Assembly (NCBI GenBank): GCA_940671915.1
Contig: CALNVZ010003426.1
Location: 46,440,771 to 46,504,770, forward strand
From: Paracentrotus lividus
Taxonomy: Eukaryota > Echinodermata > Echinoidea > Camarodonta > Echinidae
Reading direction: 5' to 3'
DNA: 64,000 nt
Of the stretch, positions 36,787-48,360 are shown piece by piece. A model generated the notes under the pieces. It was not told the DNA's origin. It worked only from the letters and a program-made list of their open reading frames with translations, and searched no databases. The translations under genes and the position numbers were made by a program. Within the stretch, counting starts at the first letter, position 1, and every line of letters starts with the position of its first letter.

Positions 36787-39546
36787 GTAGATGCACACCC
36801 TCCCAGCACAGTGAATAGCCCAGGAAGAATGCCATGTGACTGCACAGCAAGTTGGTATCAGTGTGTCTTTGTCAATATCATTAATACACCACTTACGTCA
36901 ACAATGACAAAACTAAAAAAAAAGTCCAACGAACCCACCCAAAAATTATGTTATATGAAATATAATTTAATACACCACTTATATCAAACAACAACAAAGA
37001 ACAACACACTCCATCTAATCACAATTCCCCCTTCCTAAAAAAACCAAAACAAAACAAAACAACAAACAAACAAGAAAAAAGGCAGAAAAATAAAGAAGAA
37101 AAAAAAAAGAGAGAGAGAAAACAAAATAACAATGAAAAAGAAAATTGAAAAACAATGGAATACCAACAAGCAGCCAGGAGGGTGCTTTCTCTCATGAGGT
37201 ATTATACAGTCCTGGAAAATAAATTACAGGACTACTGTCCTACACGAGCTAGCATATTGTTTGGTCCAATGTTCAAAGTTACATCAGCACTAGCACAGAA
37301 CAAAATTACTCCGTATAATTTAAATTTGCCATTTACTGAATTGATTCTTGAAAACAAAGGGACAAACATTGCGGAATTAAAAAATTGGAATTTCCCTAGA
37401 AATAACCGAATTGTAATATGAGATATATTCTCCTTCAGAATCTAGATAGAAGTCATGTAAAAACTGTGTTCTGTATTGGCACATTGTCATGTATAGATTA
37501 AGATTCTTTGCATATTCAATTTCAAAATGCATATGTGTATGCCGTTAACAAATTTCTTTATGCAGATTAATATGCAAAATTTACTCATTTCAATACTCAA
37601 ATTTCTACCTGAGTTCAGGTAGCATAAATATAACAATGATGACTTGAAAAATAACAGATATTATCACTATGGGGACAATGTTTATGTGAACGTTGGCACA
37701 TTTGAACAAAACGAACAAAACCAACCGTTGCAAAAACTAATTCATAAAAATCAGTCATATGTTTCAAAAGGGGTTGTTTACACAAGGAAGTAATCACAGA
37801 CAAAACCTTCCCGTAGTCGATTGTTCCCACCTTGGCGGTTGATACAGGGGGTTGTTATAGGCCCTAGTTGATCTGAACCGTATGCGTACTGCCAAAGACA
37901 AAGGTATCACAGCGGGGAGGGGTGGCTCCAAGCGAGGAGGAACAAAAATATGACCATTTACTAAAAATAACATGAGCGAGTAGGCGAGTGAAACAAACAG
38001 CCGATTTGGGTCTGTCTTTGTTACTGTCCGATTATGGAAAGGTTATTATAAGTTGCAGTGATTTGGAATAGAGTTTGAACTGTGAGGCAATCGTTCATGG
38101 GTTGAACAATTTTGACCATGGGCCTATAATTCAGGTCCATGCAAATACTAATATTAGGCTGTGCTGAAAGTTTTTTTTAAAAATGGAAATCGTAGGTAAA
38201 AGCAACACCTTCCTATACCAATTGGTAGTCTTTATAAATGGGTTTTACAATTTTTTTTTAGAATGCCAAATGAACCAGGCTATGAAACTATAATGAACAA
38301 ATCTAGTGATTTTAGTGATAGGTTTTACACCGTGTTGAAAAAAAGAAGAAAAAAGTGGAAGTGCAACTACCTCTTGCTGAAAAGATATCTGTCCATAACT
38401 TTTTAGGATTTACACAACATTAAGTGTTGTCTCAAAAGTCAATGAGCTTCATTAAAAAAATAATTACAGGTTGTTTACATTTGACCCTTCAATTAAATTA
38501 TGGTTAAAACAAAAAAGCTCCACTCACAGACAAGAAAATATAGCCTAATTGACCCTTGAAATAAAATCTAATTCTAAGCAAGGTCAAAGAAAAACAACTC
38601 TGCTCATATATGAAAAATCACACGTTTGCAACAGCGAGAAGAAACATATAAATTGTTTTGATAGCAAATAGCCCATAATGAACTCATTCCATTAATGAGA
38701 ACTTGATGAATTTCCCATCAGAATTAACAGATTGTTTACATATTGTCTACATGCTTGCCTAGCAAAAAATAATGATGGGTTGAAGCAATTGTTTGGCTGA
38801 AAGAAAGCTATTACTTTACTACACTGAATATAAGTGAAAAAAAGAGGTACTGTTTAACGTGTAATATTAGACTATCAGAAGACCATGGCGCTAAATCATA
38901 GGTTTAAAAAAAAATCGTCATAGGACTTCTAGTATCTCTCTTTCCCTTTCTTGGTAAGGTATTCGCGAAAGAGCTCAACATTACCGATTATCTTTTGGAT
39001 AGGTGATATGAGCGGGAATAGTTTCTCTTTGTCTCATTCTGCTTTAAAATTAGTCCCCCATGCCTCTCTTCCCTCCCTTGTCAATCTTAGTGAACTGTCT
39101 ATTATTATGACTGAATGAATGCAATTAGATGATATCTAGAGCTATCAATTCAACAGTATTTACAATTCTCATATTTTCATATCAGTCCCATATAGACAAA
39201 TAACACTGACACTTATCACCACATACATATAAGTCAAAGCATTAATTATGCACTAAATCTGGAATTAAACTTCAAGCAAATGGGCCAAATAAACATTTAA
39301 GTTTATTTTTTAGATTAAAATCGCAGAAAAAAAATAGGAATCATCAGAAATTGCAGCGGGGGAGTCATTTTCAATTCTGAATTGCACATTAATGATTCAT
39401 CAAAATGCCAGAAAAATCTGATTTGGTATAATAGGACCCTTCACATTTCCCCATATTTTTGTATCCTATTTTCTACCCTGTCTCTGTTTAATTTAATATC
39501 TGTCTGGCAACCTAGATATTACGAATATCTGAGATAGTTTACACTC

Positions 39547-39560
39547 GTAACCATGGCAAT
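39547..39560. promoter_or_regulatory. X-box-like site
   Basis: GTAACCATGGCAAT is close to the palindromic RFX X-box (GTNNCC-AT-GGNAAC) with the last base changed. Candidate only. Confidence 0.35.
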
Positions 39561-39732
39561 GTCATGTTCATGTGTGACCAGCGCTGCACAGAAGTGAATA
39601 TCTGTCTTTCTAGCGGCACGTTTTCTTCATTTCTTATCCATGGCTGTCTGATACTGCTAGGAGAGAGAAATAGAGAGAGGGGGGGGGGGGGGGGGGGGGG
39701 GGTGAAGGAGTCGGCCATTTTTAATTTCTTAT

Positions 39733-39746
39733 GTTGCCAAGGCAAC
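39733..39746. promoter_or_regulatory. Perfect RFX X-box palindrome
   Basis: GTTGCCAAGGCAAC fits both half-sites of the RFX consensus exactly. RFX factors control ciliary genes in animals; at this intronic location the role is unknown. Confidence 0.45.
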
Positions 39747-40543
39747 ACAAAGCGGATATGAACAGCCTCTGGTATGCATTTTTTAACAATGTTCACCCAG
39801 TTCTGAAAAGCAAGGTATTTATTGGTCATAAAAGAAGAGATTATAAAATACTATGATGCATGACCTGGTAACATCATTTCCAGTTATTACCATATTTGTT
39901 TACCACTCATTCAAGATAGGATAATTTGAGCGCTTTCTTCTTCTTCACTTTGGCAACCTCAAACTGTTCTGTTATTACTAAATACTGAATGTGTCTGCAA
40001 CAACTTTTTGTTACTAATAAGGATCTTAATTGACAGAGATTTAAAAAGACAAATTTGTGCAGAATAACAATACTTTTGAATTAATCTCATAAATTTTCAG
40101 GGTCCTCAGTAAAGCAAAATCAAGTAGCGCCATAAAAATTTGGTGTAAATGGATTAAGGAAGAATTAAAAAACATAAATATATCATATTTTCTGAATCGT
40201 AACTTGTTGATGGGGTACATTTTTTATTGGACACTCTTATGAGCTTTCAAAGTTAGTGATGAGGGAATCGTGATGAGGAAATAATTACAAAGATAATGAT
40301 AAAGAATTTTGAGATGCACGTATAAACAAGCCTGTCCCCATCAAAGCTTTTAGTTGTAATGGCTACAGTATGTATACTCATCATCCATTAAATCATAATG
40401 AAAGGCATTTGTTCAAACATGTCTAATATCCCTTACTAATCATCAAGTTTGATCCCCAAGAAATTCTGTCAATTTGCACAAATCTCTCCACAGTGCCTTG
40501 TCTAATTGGACGTTACGGTTGTCCCCTTTAAATACGCTCTTTA

Positions 40544-40557
40544 GTATCCATGGCAAC
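40544..40557. promoter_or_regulatory. X-box-like site
   Basis: GTATCCATGGCAAC has one mismatch to the consensus, within a complex segment (40500-40800). Candidate only. Confidence 0.35.
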
Positions 40558-41054
40558 ACCGTGCCCAGGTGACCATTTTCAATGCATTACTCCGGCTCTC
40601 GCTACCAGTTAATATGCTAAGCGCTGTATTTGCAGAGGACGATGCGGGATGCGAGCGGACACCAATTGGGTCATTTTCGGTTTGATAGATGGCGCCAGAG
40701 TGCGGGTGATGATTGGATAACGAGGCCAGCAAATGGTCAGATAGCGGTCCATTAATCTATGCCAAGATTAATTAAAGAGCGCCACTGCCTGGAATCATGC
40801 AATGTATGACATCTTTTGTGTGTCCAAGAACTGAAAGGATTCAGAGGCAATTGTAGCTTCAACTTTTATTGGGATATTATATATCTGTCTTGTAATATTT
40901 TTAAAGAGTTTTATGTAATGAAAGTATAGAATGTATAAACTGGAGTTTGCTATTACCTGTCAGGAATGAATTTTTCTGCTTTGGCATTTTCATTGGATAA
41001 AAAGTACATTAAATAAAACAACCAGAGAACAACTGAATGATTCCTAAAATCTTG

Positions 41055-41058
<4 letters not shown>

Positions 41059-41148
<90 letters not shown>
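41059..41148. repeat. Poly(A) run of 90
   Basis: An uninterrupted run of 90 A, followed by A-rich sequence with occasional C and G to 41179. It may be the tail of a retroposed element, but no recognisable element precedes it. Confidence 0.95.
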
Positions 41149-41149
<1 letters not shown>

Positions 41150-42825
41150 AAGAAAAAAAAACAAGAAAAGAAAAAAAAACCCTCATCTAATCAACAATCT
41201 TAAGCCTTAACAACAGTAATAAAGTGATTGCTAAGGGGTAAAACAAATAAATGAAAATAATCACATTTCATGAAGTTGTTTCCATGCTAATATACAATAT
41301 ATCACACATATCTTAAAGTCCTTATGTAGAACAATCCATATTTTGATACATGTAGATCTCACAGAGGCACAATGTTTGTATTTTTATATGATTTAGTTTT
41401 CCATATTCAGTGGTCATGTTGTTGCACGTTTTTGTAATATGCAAGCTAATAAAATTTGATATTCTTTGATAGTTGTTTTGATGTCAAATAGATATGCTGA
41501 TGTTTTTGTTAAAGGGTTCAATCACCAAATTTATAAAGTAATAATATTTGTGAATATAAATATACTAGTCAAAGAACATGGGTCCATTATAAGTTTTTAT
41601 CATCTATCATGATTTAAGAGCAGATAAATTGCAATTTATTATAATGATTTTTTTAATTGTTAAACCCAGATTCAAATTTCATGCTGGTCCTAATGAATGG
41701 CCATTTATCCTATATTATATTTTACGTATTATAAAAATGTGTATTGATTTTGTCAGCTCACGAGATTAAAAAAATTATATAAATTCCATAAGTGATTGGA
41801 CCTCTTTAAAATTGATATATTGATGAAATATAATCATATTCTGGCCATACTACCAAAGCAACATAAAACAAATACTTTCATTAACCATGAAGGTTGCCCT
41901 TTATTGGATTGTTGCAGATGTTTTGGAAGTATGGCTGGGGAAATATTATGGTATTTATTTATTTATTTTAATTATGATTTTGATCTAATTTCTCTTACAT
42001 TATTGATATATTTTGTCACTTTCTTTGGTTTTGTTAGCAGATTTTTGCATGTGCTTGGTTGTGAACTTCGATGTTATTTTTCAATGTGATTATGATTTTG
42101 CACTTGACACCATTATCACCACAAACATTCTTACCCGATTGACTCCACGTGGTATGAATTACTCACGCCATGAGGAATCATGTTTGGAGTGTTGCACATT
42201 TGAGTTTTCATACACCACTGTTTATTAGTTTATAATTGTGCTTTATCATTTTATTTGTGTTTTAAGTTTAGCTTTGTTTTGTTTGATAGTTGTCGCACGT
42301 TTTTGCCTGATGTTTAGTTAATTTTAGTTCTGTTTTGTGGCATGTGGCATCTGATGTTTTATTTGCTTTATTGATTTAATTTATGTTAGATATTTCACAC
42401 GATTGCAATGCATTTCAGTGTTTTGAAATGTATGATTATGATCCTGATTTGATAAAAATCATCCAAAATTGATGTAGACAATTTTAGAGTAAAATGGGAT
42501 GAATGCAGTGAAATGAAGATTGTGAAATCTACATCTCGAATATACATTTCATTTGGAACCAATTCTCTTAAAAAGCCGAGAATCAAAGAAATTCAACTTT
42601 TGTGGAACAGTTTTGACGAGTTTAATATGAAATGCCCCTCCCCTTCAAGAAAGAGATGAACTTTCAAATTAAATCTTATGTTAACATAAAAGGGAGGTTT
42701 TTTGGAAAACTGCATGATATCTTTCATTATTTGATAAATAATCCATATTGGATGCTGATAATAATACAAACTAATGAAATAGCATTCATACTGCACCCAA
42801 CTTTAAGTTTATAGTGATTCATTTG

Positions 42826-42859
42826 ATCATGGAGCTACTTAACTTAGTAGCTCCATGAT
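42826..42859. repeat. Hairpin, 14-bp arms
   Basis: ATCATGGAGCTACT and AGTAGCTCCATGAT are perfect inverted arms with a 6-nt loop, in intron sequence about 0.9 kb before exon 3a. Confidence 0.9.
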
Positions 42860-43139
42860 TTGATGTACCTTTTTTCTGACAAAAAAAAACACACATTTGT
42901 TTGAGAGATGAGAGCATACATAATAGTAGAATTATATTGTCCATTGATCACTAGAGTTTTGTTTTCTTCTAGAATTTTACATTCAGTTAATACATACCTG
43001 TGCCCTAAAAAATAAATACTTGTGCCCTAAAAAATAAATACTTATGATCAATTGCAAATCAATATTACCAATTAGGTTCCTTGTTGCACATAAAATGTAC
43101 TTCTTGCATAAAGGTTTTACTATGAACCAAACAGAATCT

Positions 43140-43272
43140 GGGGCCCGTTTCTTGAAACCGTCATAAGTCTAACTTCTTGGACAACCGGTAGGGACATGTG
43201 TTGTAGAATTTACACGCGTTTCAATGGGCTGTCCAAGAACTTAGACTTATGACGGTTTCGAGAAATGGGCCC
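43140..43272. mobile_element. MITE-like foldback with GGGCCCGTTTCTTGAAACC ends
   Basis: Arms ggggcccgtttcttgaaacc, gtcataagtctaacttcttg and their complements (ending agaaatgggccc) enclose a short centre. It lies between the inverted 17-mers at 43043-43059 and 43291-43307. Confidence 0.8.
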
Positions 43273-43794
43273 TTAGAATGCTTGTTTCTAATTTGCAATT
43301 GATCATAACTTGTTATGTTACAGTGCACTGGTTCATATTCTTCTTTCTCATTGTAGACAATTTTATACCTTATTTTCCAATTCTACTAATCTGTTAAAAT
43401 TGATAGGGTTTTCATAAATTCAGCCAGAAATTCACTTCAGTAGTGGGTGGACTAGGTACTTATTTGCATTTGTTTCCTATTATTTAATTGGTTACAAAAA
43501 CACTGTAATACTTACATGTTCCAACAAAGGCTCTTAATTGTCCATTGTCAAACCACAATGATATGAAAAAAATGATTGGGTAGTTTTTGAATACTATAAT
43601 TTGTATCTCAATTTTTGACAATAAACTCAGGCTGTATTGTTAGTTACCACTCCTGTTTAGAAAAGGAGAGATATTATAATAATTTCATTTAGGATTATGT
43701 CAAGAGCTATCCTGTAATTAAGAATAAATTCTACTGTTATCTCAATTTGTGCAAGACTCCAAATGTGCTGTCCTCATTGCCTCCTATTCCTCAG

Positions 43795-43857
43795 GTGTCA
43801 AGTCACATTCAAGTGTTAGCAAGAAGAAAAGCAAGGGAACTCCAAGCACTATGTAAG
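43795..43857 (+). CDS. TEAD: TEAD exon 3a: canonical DNA-recognition helix 3
   Basis: This 63-nt, phase 0-0 exon encodes VSSHIQVLARRKA followed by RELQALCK. It corresponds to helix 3 of the TEA domain, the helix that enters the DNA major groove in known TEAD structures (the Ser-Ser-His-Ile-Gln segment). The acceptor is ctattcctcag (ends 43794) and the donor aag|gtatgc. The basic Arg-Arg-Lys and the Ala-Arg-Glu that follows match vertebrate TEAD4-type sequences, so this is the canonical form. A second exon of identical length and phase follows 1,026 bp downstream (44884-44946). Splicing of either one onto exon 4 keeps the frame. Confidence 0.95.
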
Positions 43858-44883
43858 GTATGCTATCAAGACCAAAGAGCATGTTCCCATTGCCCTGACA
43901 TTCTACATACCAAACTCAAATGAGTTGTGCACAACCTCTCCTGATCAATAATGTGAACAGTCCAATTGGATCCATTTCTTGAACATTAAAGTGTGCTAGT
44001 TTTCAAAATTTTCAGGCTATATATTCCATCATCAGTTAGGCTTTTTCTGACTTAGTGGCTAAAATCAGTTGACGTCCTGGACATGAATTATAATTATCAT
44101 GAATATATATGATAAAAGTTAGTTTTGATGAGATAATGAAAAGAGATACAAATAAAAAAATTTGAATACTTTACACGGACAAATTATGTTCAAGGTTAAA
44201 TTTGGGGCTGAATTCATACAAGATTGGAGAGGTTGTACACTACATTTGAGTTTTTGTGTTATGTTTGAATGTTGGGCAGTGGTTGTGCCAGAGGATTTCT
44301 CGTGTGTGCAGGAGAGTAGGATTTGCATTGTGGAATAGAACCATTCCTTGTCATCTTGGGCCAAAACTAAAATTTGTTGTTTAATTAGGGAACCTACTAT
44401 TGAAAGTGATATTTCATTTCAGGAACCTCTTGACAATGAAAAACAATGCACCAACATTCTTGAAAATGTATAATCGCCATTACAGATGGACAGATAGATG
44501 TCTGTCACAAATAAACCATCTTATTCAAAAAGTGAATTATTGAAGTTTAACCTCTGAGGTTTTCTCTTCCGGTGACCATGTCTATCAGAGATCAGCACTA
44601 TCAGGATTTGATAAATCATAGGACACCAAATATTACCCCCCAATCTCAAAAGGAAGCCTGTACAAATGGGCCCTACAATTCCAATCAGGACACCTTTTGG
44701 AAAGAGTGAGTGATAATAAGATGAACATGAAAATTTGGTGACGATAAAGGTAAAGGGTTCTGTTCCTACATGCACATCCCAACCTCGTCACAGCGCTGAC
44801 AGGGAATATCCTCCTGGCATAAGCTCGCAACTATGTTTTGTTTGTTCTTCCTCCCCTCCCTCTTGTTCTTTGTTGTGAGTTAG
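43858..44883. other. Intron between alternative exons 3a and 3b
   Basis: 1,026 bp of AT-rich unique sequence bounded by good splice sites. The distance is far above the minimal intron size, so steric hindrance cannot explain exclusive splicing. No third copy of the exon was seen. Confidence 0.6.
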
Positions 44884-44946
44884 GTGTCAAGCCATATTCA
44901 GGTTCTTGCCAAGAGAACTGCTAGGGAAATCACTAAGCAGTTCAAG
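44884..44946 (+). CDS. TEAD: TEAD exon 3b: alternative DNA-recognition helix 3 (duplicated exon)
   Basis: This is a second 63-nt, phase 0-0 exon with its own polypyrimidine tract and acceptor (gtgagttag, ends 44883) and donor aag|gtaggt. It encodes VSSHIQVLAKRTA then REITKQFK. The first nine residues equal those of exon 3a although six of those nine codons differ at synonymous sites, so both copies appear to be under protein-level constraint. The second half diverges: Arg-Arg-Lys becomes Lys-Arg-Thr, and Leu-Gln-Ala-Leu-Cys becomes Ile-Thr-Lys-Gln-Phe. The likely use is mutually exclusive splicing with 3a. Inclusion of both or neither would also keep frame, so exclusivity is not imposed by phase and transcripts are needed. 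I know of no such alternative recognition-helix exon in vertebrate TEADs. Confidence 0.9.
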
Positions 44947-45184
44947 GTAGGTGACCAGGTAGGAACAAACCCATTCAATGGGCATTCACTTGTTCAGGTG
45001 GTGGGTATATTGTAAACTAAGAAACTTTTTATTTAACGTTTTTAAAGTTAAACCCATTGAGTGGATATTCCAAAATTGTTCAGTTTATAGGTATACTTTA
45101 CATTAAGTTAAGATTTATTGAACCTTTTTACATAATTTTCAATAGTTGCAGGTAATCTAGAGTTGTGGGCCATGTTACGCAAAC

Positions 45185-45625
45185 TTTTGCAATCAATTGC
45201 AAATTTGAAAGAACAAATCTAATTGGTTACTGGTCAGTAATTTGAATGAACACTTTTAATGGGTATCCAGTCTGAAATTGGTAACTGGACTGAATTTTGA
45301 ACAAATCATTTTAATTGGTACTTGTAACTGCTCAGTTATTTGAAAAGGCAATTTTAACTAATTCTAATTTTGAACAAATATTGTAATTGATTACTGGTCA
45401 GTCTTTTTAGCGAGAAATTCTTTTCGGTAATCCGTCTGTCTTTGCAAGAACAATTCTAATTGGTAATTGGTCAGTCTATTGAACAAACAATTGTGATTGG
45501 TGAACGGTCTTTCTTTTGATCCAACAATTCAAAATGGTATTCTTTTGAACAAATAATTCTATTCAGTAACTGGTCTGACGTTTGATTGAACAATTTTAAG
45601 TGGCAACGGGTCAGTCTTTTGAATA
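45185..45625. repeat. Minisatellite of ~40-bp degenerate units
   Basis: About ten units of the type ttgaacaaacaattctaatt followed by ggtaactggtcagtctt, with heavy divergence, starting about 240 bp after exon 3b. Examples of the anchor ggtcagt occur near 45231, 45394, 45468 and 45608. Confidence 0.8.
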
Positions 45626-47726
45626 AAAAGTGAATGCAACATTTACAATGATTTTGATTGGCTGTTGCCATTTTGCGATTGATTGCAAACCTTTGTGTGA
45701 GAGAGCCCTGGTCATAACATAACAAGAATTTCTCAAAGAATTATGAATGGAAAATATGCTGAATGTTCTGAACACCAATAATGATATCTTGCAAAATGAT
45801 TGTGGTAAAAGAATTCTGCACAGTAACTGATAAAAAGGCAATAGAAGATAAAACAATCTGTCTAATTGTCTGAACTTGCTTACCAATATACACTCTGGTC
45901 TCATATTTAAAGTTCTCATCAAGTTTGTGTTCAAGTGAATATTTTTTTTAAAACCACATAGTCACAACTTTCAGAATTCAGCATTATTTTGATACATTTT
46001 CTCTATAAATGGAATTACTAGAAATAAAGTTTAGCAATAATAATTTAGATTCAATGTTAGACATACTTTTTAGATTTTGACACGGTTTGAAAGAGTGTAA
46101 TTTTCTCCCTAGTTGGTTTGGAATAGAAAGGGGCTAAAATATGAATTTTAAATAATATTGGTTAAAGTTAGTTTAGAGATAAATCAATGTTCATCTTCCA
46201 TATTTGTGTCACTGAAACAAATACATGTAGAAAGCATGAGCTAAAAAAGGAACTTGGAGGAAATTCTATTCAATAGTTTATTTTATTGTTCTATGGAAGA
46301 ATTTATTAAATTGTAACAAACAAACAAATGTACAGTTTAAATGCTCATGTATTTGAGTAATTTATTTTAAAGACAAGTACTTTATTTTATTGCCTTTTAT
46401 TGAAGTATATGTTTTTAATTGTATCCTTTTGAGATACTGTATTTTGTATCTTATTCAATTAGTTTATTCTATTTCACTTCTAAAAATATTATACTATTTA
46501 GGTACAATGTATTTAAGTAAATTTCAAAGGGCCTCTTGTAATGTCAACACTTTAAATAATTTTTTTTCTCTCTGAGAATGAAGCAAATTATTGCTACAAT
46601 TTACTCTTCTTTTTTTGAGGGTGGTGACGGGTGGCTAAAGGAATGAAAAATGAACAATTGTTCTGGATTGGTCTGACACCGTAAATATATGGCATGAGAA
46701 ATATTAAGGGACATGCCATGTTAAAACTTACATAAAACCTCTCACAGGTATGATCATTGGATATATTCATTCATTTGAGGACCCAGATTTTTTTTTTGTA
46801 TTTTGATTCAAATTTGAAATTCAAATTCGTATTTATTCATTTCCAACAGAAAGATTCCCAAGGGCATTATAACATACATGTAAGTGTAATTATGTAACAG
46901 GTGATGAATGTACATTTATTAGTTTTTTTACATGACAAGTAATGCTGTTGTAATATTTTAACTGGGGGTCTGTATGGCTTGTACAAAACAGCGCTACGTA
47001 CAGATATGGCCAAAGCAGCTGTTTTCTACATGCTGTATTGACCCCACTGTGGAGTTATATGACTCTGGTATTATACATATAAGGAATGTTTTAATGTCAA
47101 TAAAAAAAAAAGCATGGAATTAGTCCCTTTTGGAATGAAATATCCGAACCGGCTAAAAATGAGGATTTCATTCTTTAATTATTTTTTTTTCAAATTTGAA
47201 TTTTTTTACTTTCATTTTATGGATGCATGTTCAGAATATATGCATCTATGCATTTTATGCTCAACAATGAATCCCATGAAGCCAAAATAGGTTTTTGGAA
47301 AAATGTACCTGAAATTTGTGATGATCAAAATAATGTAACCAAGCAGAACTTATATTTCAAAGGCCTTATTCCTGTATGTGCGTGGTTAAAGTTGGGGCTC
47401 CGCTCTGAACATAAGTCAGGTATACATGGGGGATTAAAATTTTAAATCCTTACCCTTTCAAAATATTAAAACAGAGGGGTCCAACTTTAACAAGTACCCC
47501 CTGTGATACAGAAATTTGAAGCCCTGTTTTAGTAGATTTAGGGAAATTTCGATTTTAATCTTGTGGGCTCTAATTAAAAAAAAAAAATCATATCCCCCAA
47601 AAATGTTGAAGTGTGAATAGGGTGCCCCAACTTTATACCAGACCATATCTATAGAAAAAAAATATTTTGGGGCTTTAGTCAATAAATTTATTTTCATCTT
47701 GTGTGCTCTTCTTTTCCCATTTGCAG
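45626..47726. other. Intron between exon 3b and exon 4, distal part
   Basis: AT-rich sequence with T-runs (46785-46797, 47180-47190) and no protein-like frame. It ends with the exon 4 acceptor. No short alternatively spliced exon of the vertebrate V-T-S-M type was recognised. Confidence 0.5.
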
Positions 47727-47891
47727 CAAGATCAAGCCACAAAAGACAAAGCCTTACAAAGCATGGCAGCGATGTCATCAGCGCAGATCGTTTCAGCCAC
47801 TGCTCTTCAGAACAAAGCTCATGCAATGGGCCTTGGAGGTTTAGGGTTACCAGGGGCAGCCCCTCTCAGACCGCCTTACCCAGGAACACCG
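47727..47891 (+). CDS. TEAD: TEAD exon 4: end of TEA domain and start of linker
   Basis: The acceptor is cccatttgcag (ends 47726) and the donor accg|gtatgt; the exon has 165 nt, phase 0-0. It encodes QDQATKDKALQSMAAMSSAQ, then IVSATALQNK, then a Gly/Pro-rich stretch ending PPYPGTP. The D-Q-x-x-K-D-K-A-L and M-A-A-M-S-S-A-Q-I-V-S-A-T-A motifs are family signatures directly after the TEA domain. The Gly-Leu-Gly and Pro-rich end is the flexible linker toward the YAP-binding domain. Its 3' end and donor are repeated twice in the following intron (48139-48260 and 48361-48445). Confidence 0.96.
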
Positions 47892-47948
47892 GTATGTATC
47901 TATCTCTCATCAGTTGGCAAGGAGACGGTGCGCATATTGTGTTGTTAA

Positions 47949-48077
47949 GGGGTTTCACAGAGCAGGCAAACGTTTTGCAAATTGCGTTTTATGCGGCAAA
48001 GGCTTTTGCTACATAAGAAGGACTGTTGGACTTTCCCTAAAGCGCAATTTGCTAAACTTTTATGTGCCCTGTGAACT
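47949..48077. mobile_element. TTAA-flanked MITE, family B, copy 2
   Basis: GGGGTTTCACAGAGCAGGC and gtgccctgtgaactcccc form the ends; TTAA flanks both sides (47945-47948 and 48078-48081). Interior cgttttgcaaattgcg and cgcaatttgctaaac are inverted. It sits between the exon 4 end and its first intronic copy. Confidence 0.75.
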
Positions 48078-48138
48078 CCCCTGCCCCTTAAGGATTGGAT
48101 TCACCTGTAAACTTGGGGTGCCAAGGAAAGTACAAGAA

Positions 48139-48260
48139 TTACCTGTGGTAGCCCCTTGCAGACTGCCCTACCCAGGAATACCGGTATATATTATCTCTCA
48201 TCCTTTATCTCTCATCCTTTAGCTAGGAGATGGTGCGCATATTGTGTCGTAAGGGAAGGG
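48139..48260 (+). repeat. First intronic copy of exon 4 3' end plus donor region
   Basis: gcagactgccctacccagga then ataccg|gtatat repeats exon 4's gaccgccttacccaggaaca ccg|gtatgt. Similarity continues into the intron (atctctcatc, ggagatggtgcgcatattgt). In frame it still reads R-L-P-Y-P-G-I-P before the GT. It is a diverged tandem duplicate, not a proven exon. Confidence 0.85.
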
Positions 48261-48360
48261 GTTCTCATATATCTTAGTGTGCCATAGAAAATGAAGGAAT
48301 TGTCAATCAGGAATGGTGGCCTGTCTTAGAACCCCCTACCTCGTAACTACCTAGTAACCT

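Larger units (their letters stand above)
36787..43794. other. Intron between TEA-domain exons 2 and 3a
   Basis: Low-complexity A-rich sequence (37030-37160), a 24-G run (39679-39702) and a 90-A run (41059-41148) lie in otherwise AT-rich unique sequence. 39540-39760 and 40500-40800 are of higher complexity and carry RFX-type X-box matches. Near the 3' end are a 22-bp direct duplication (43000-43043) and a GGGCCC foldback (43140-43272) inside a 17-bp inverted pair (43043-43307). Confidence 0.5.
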
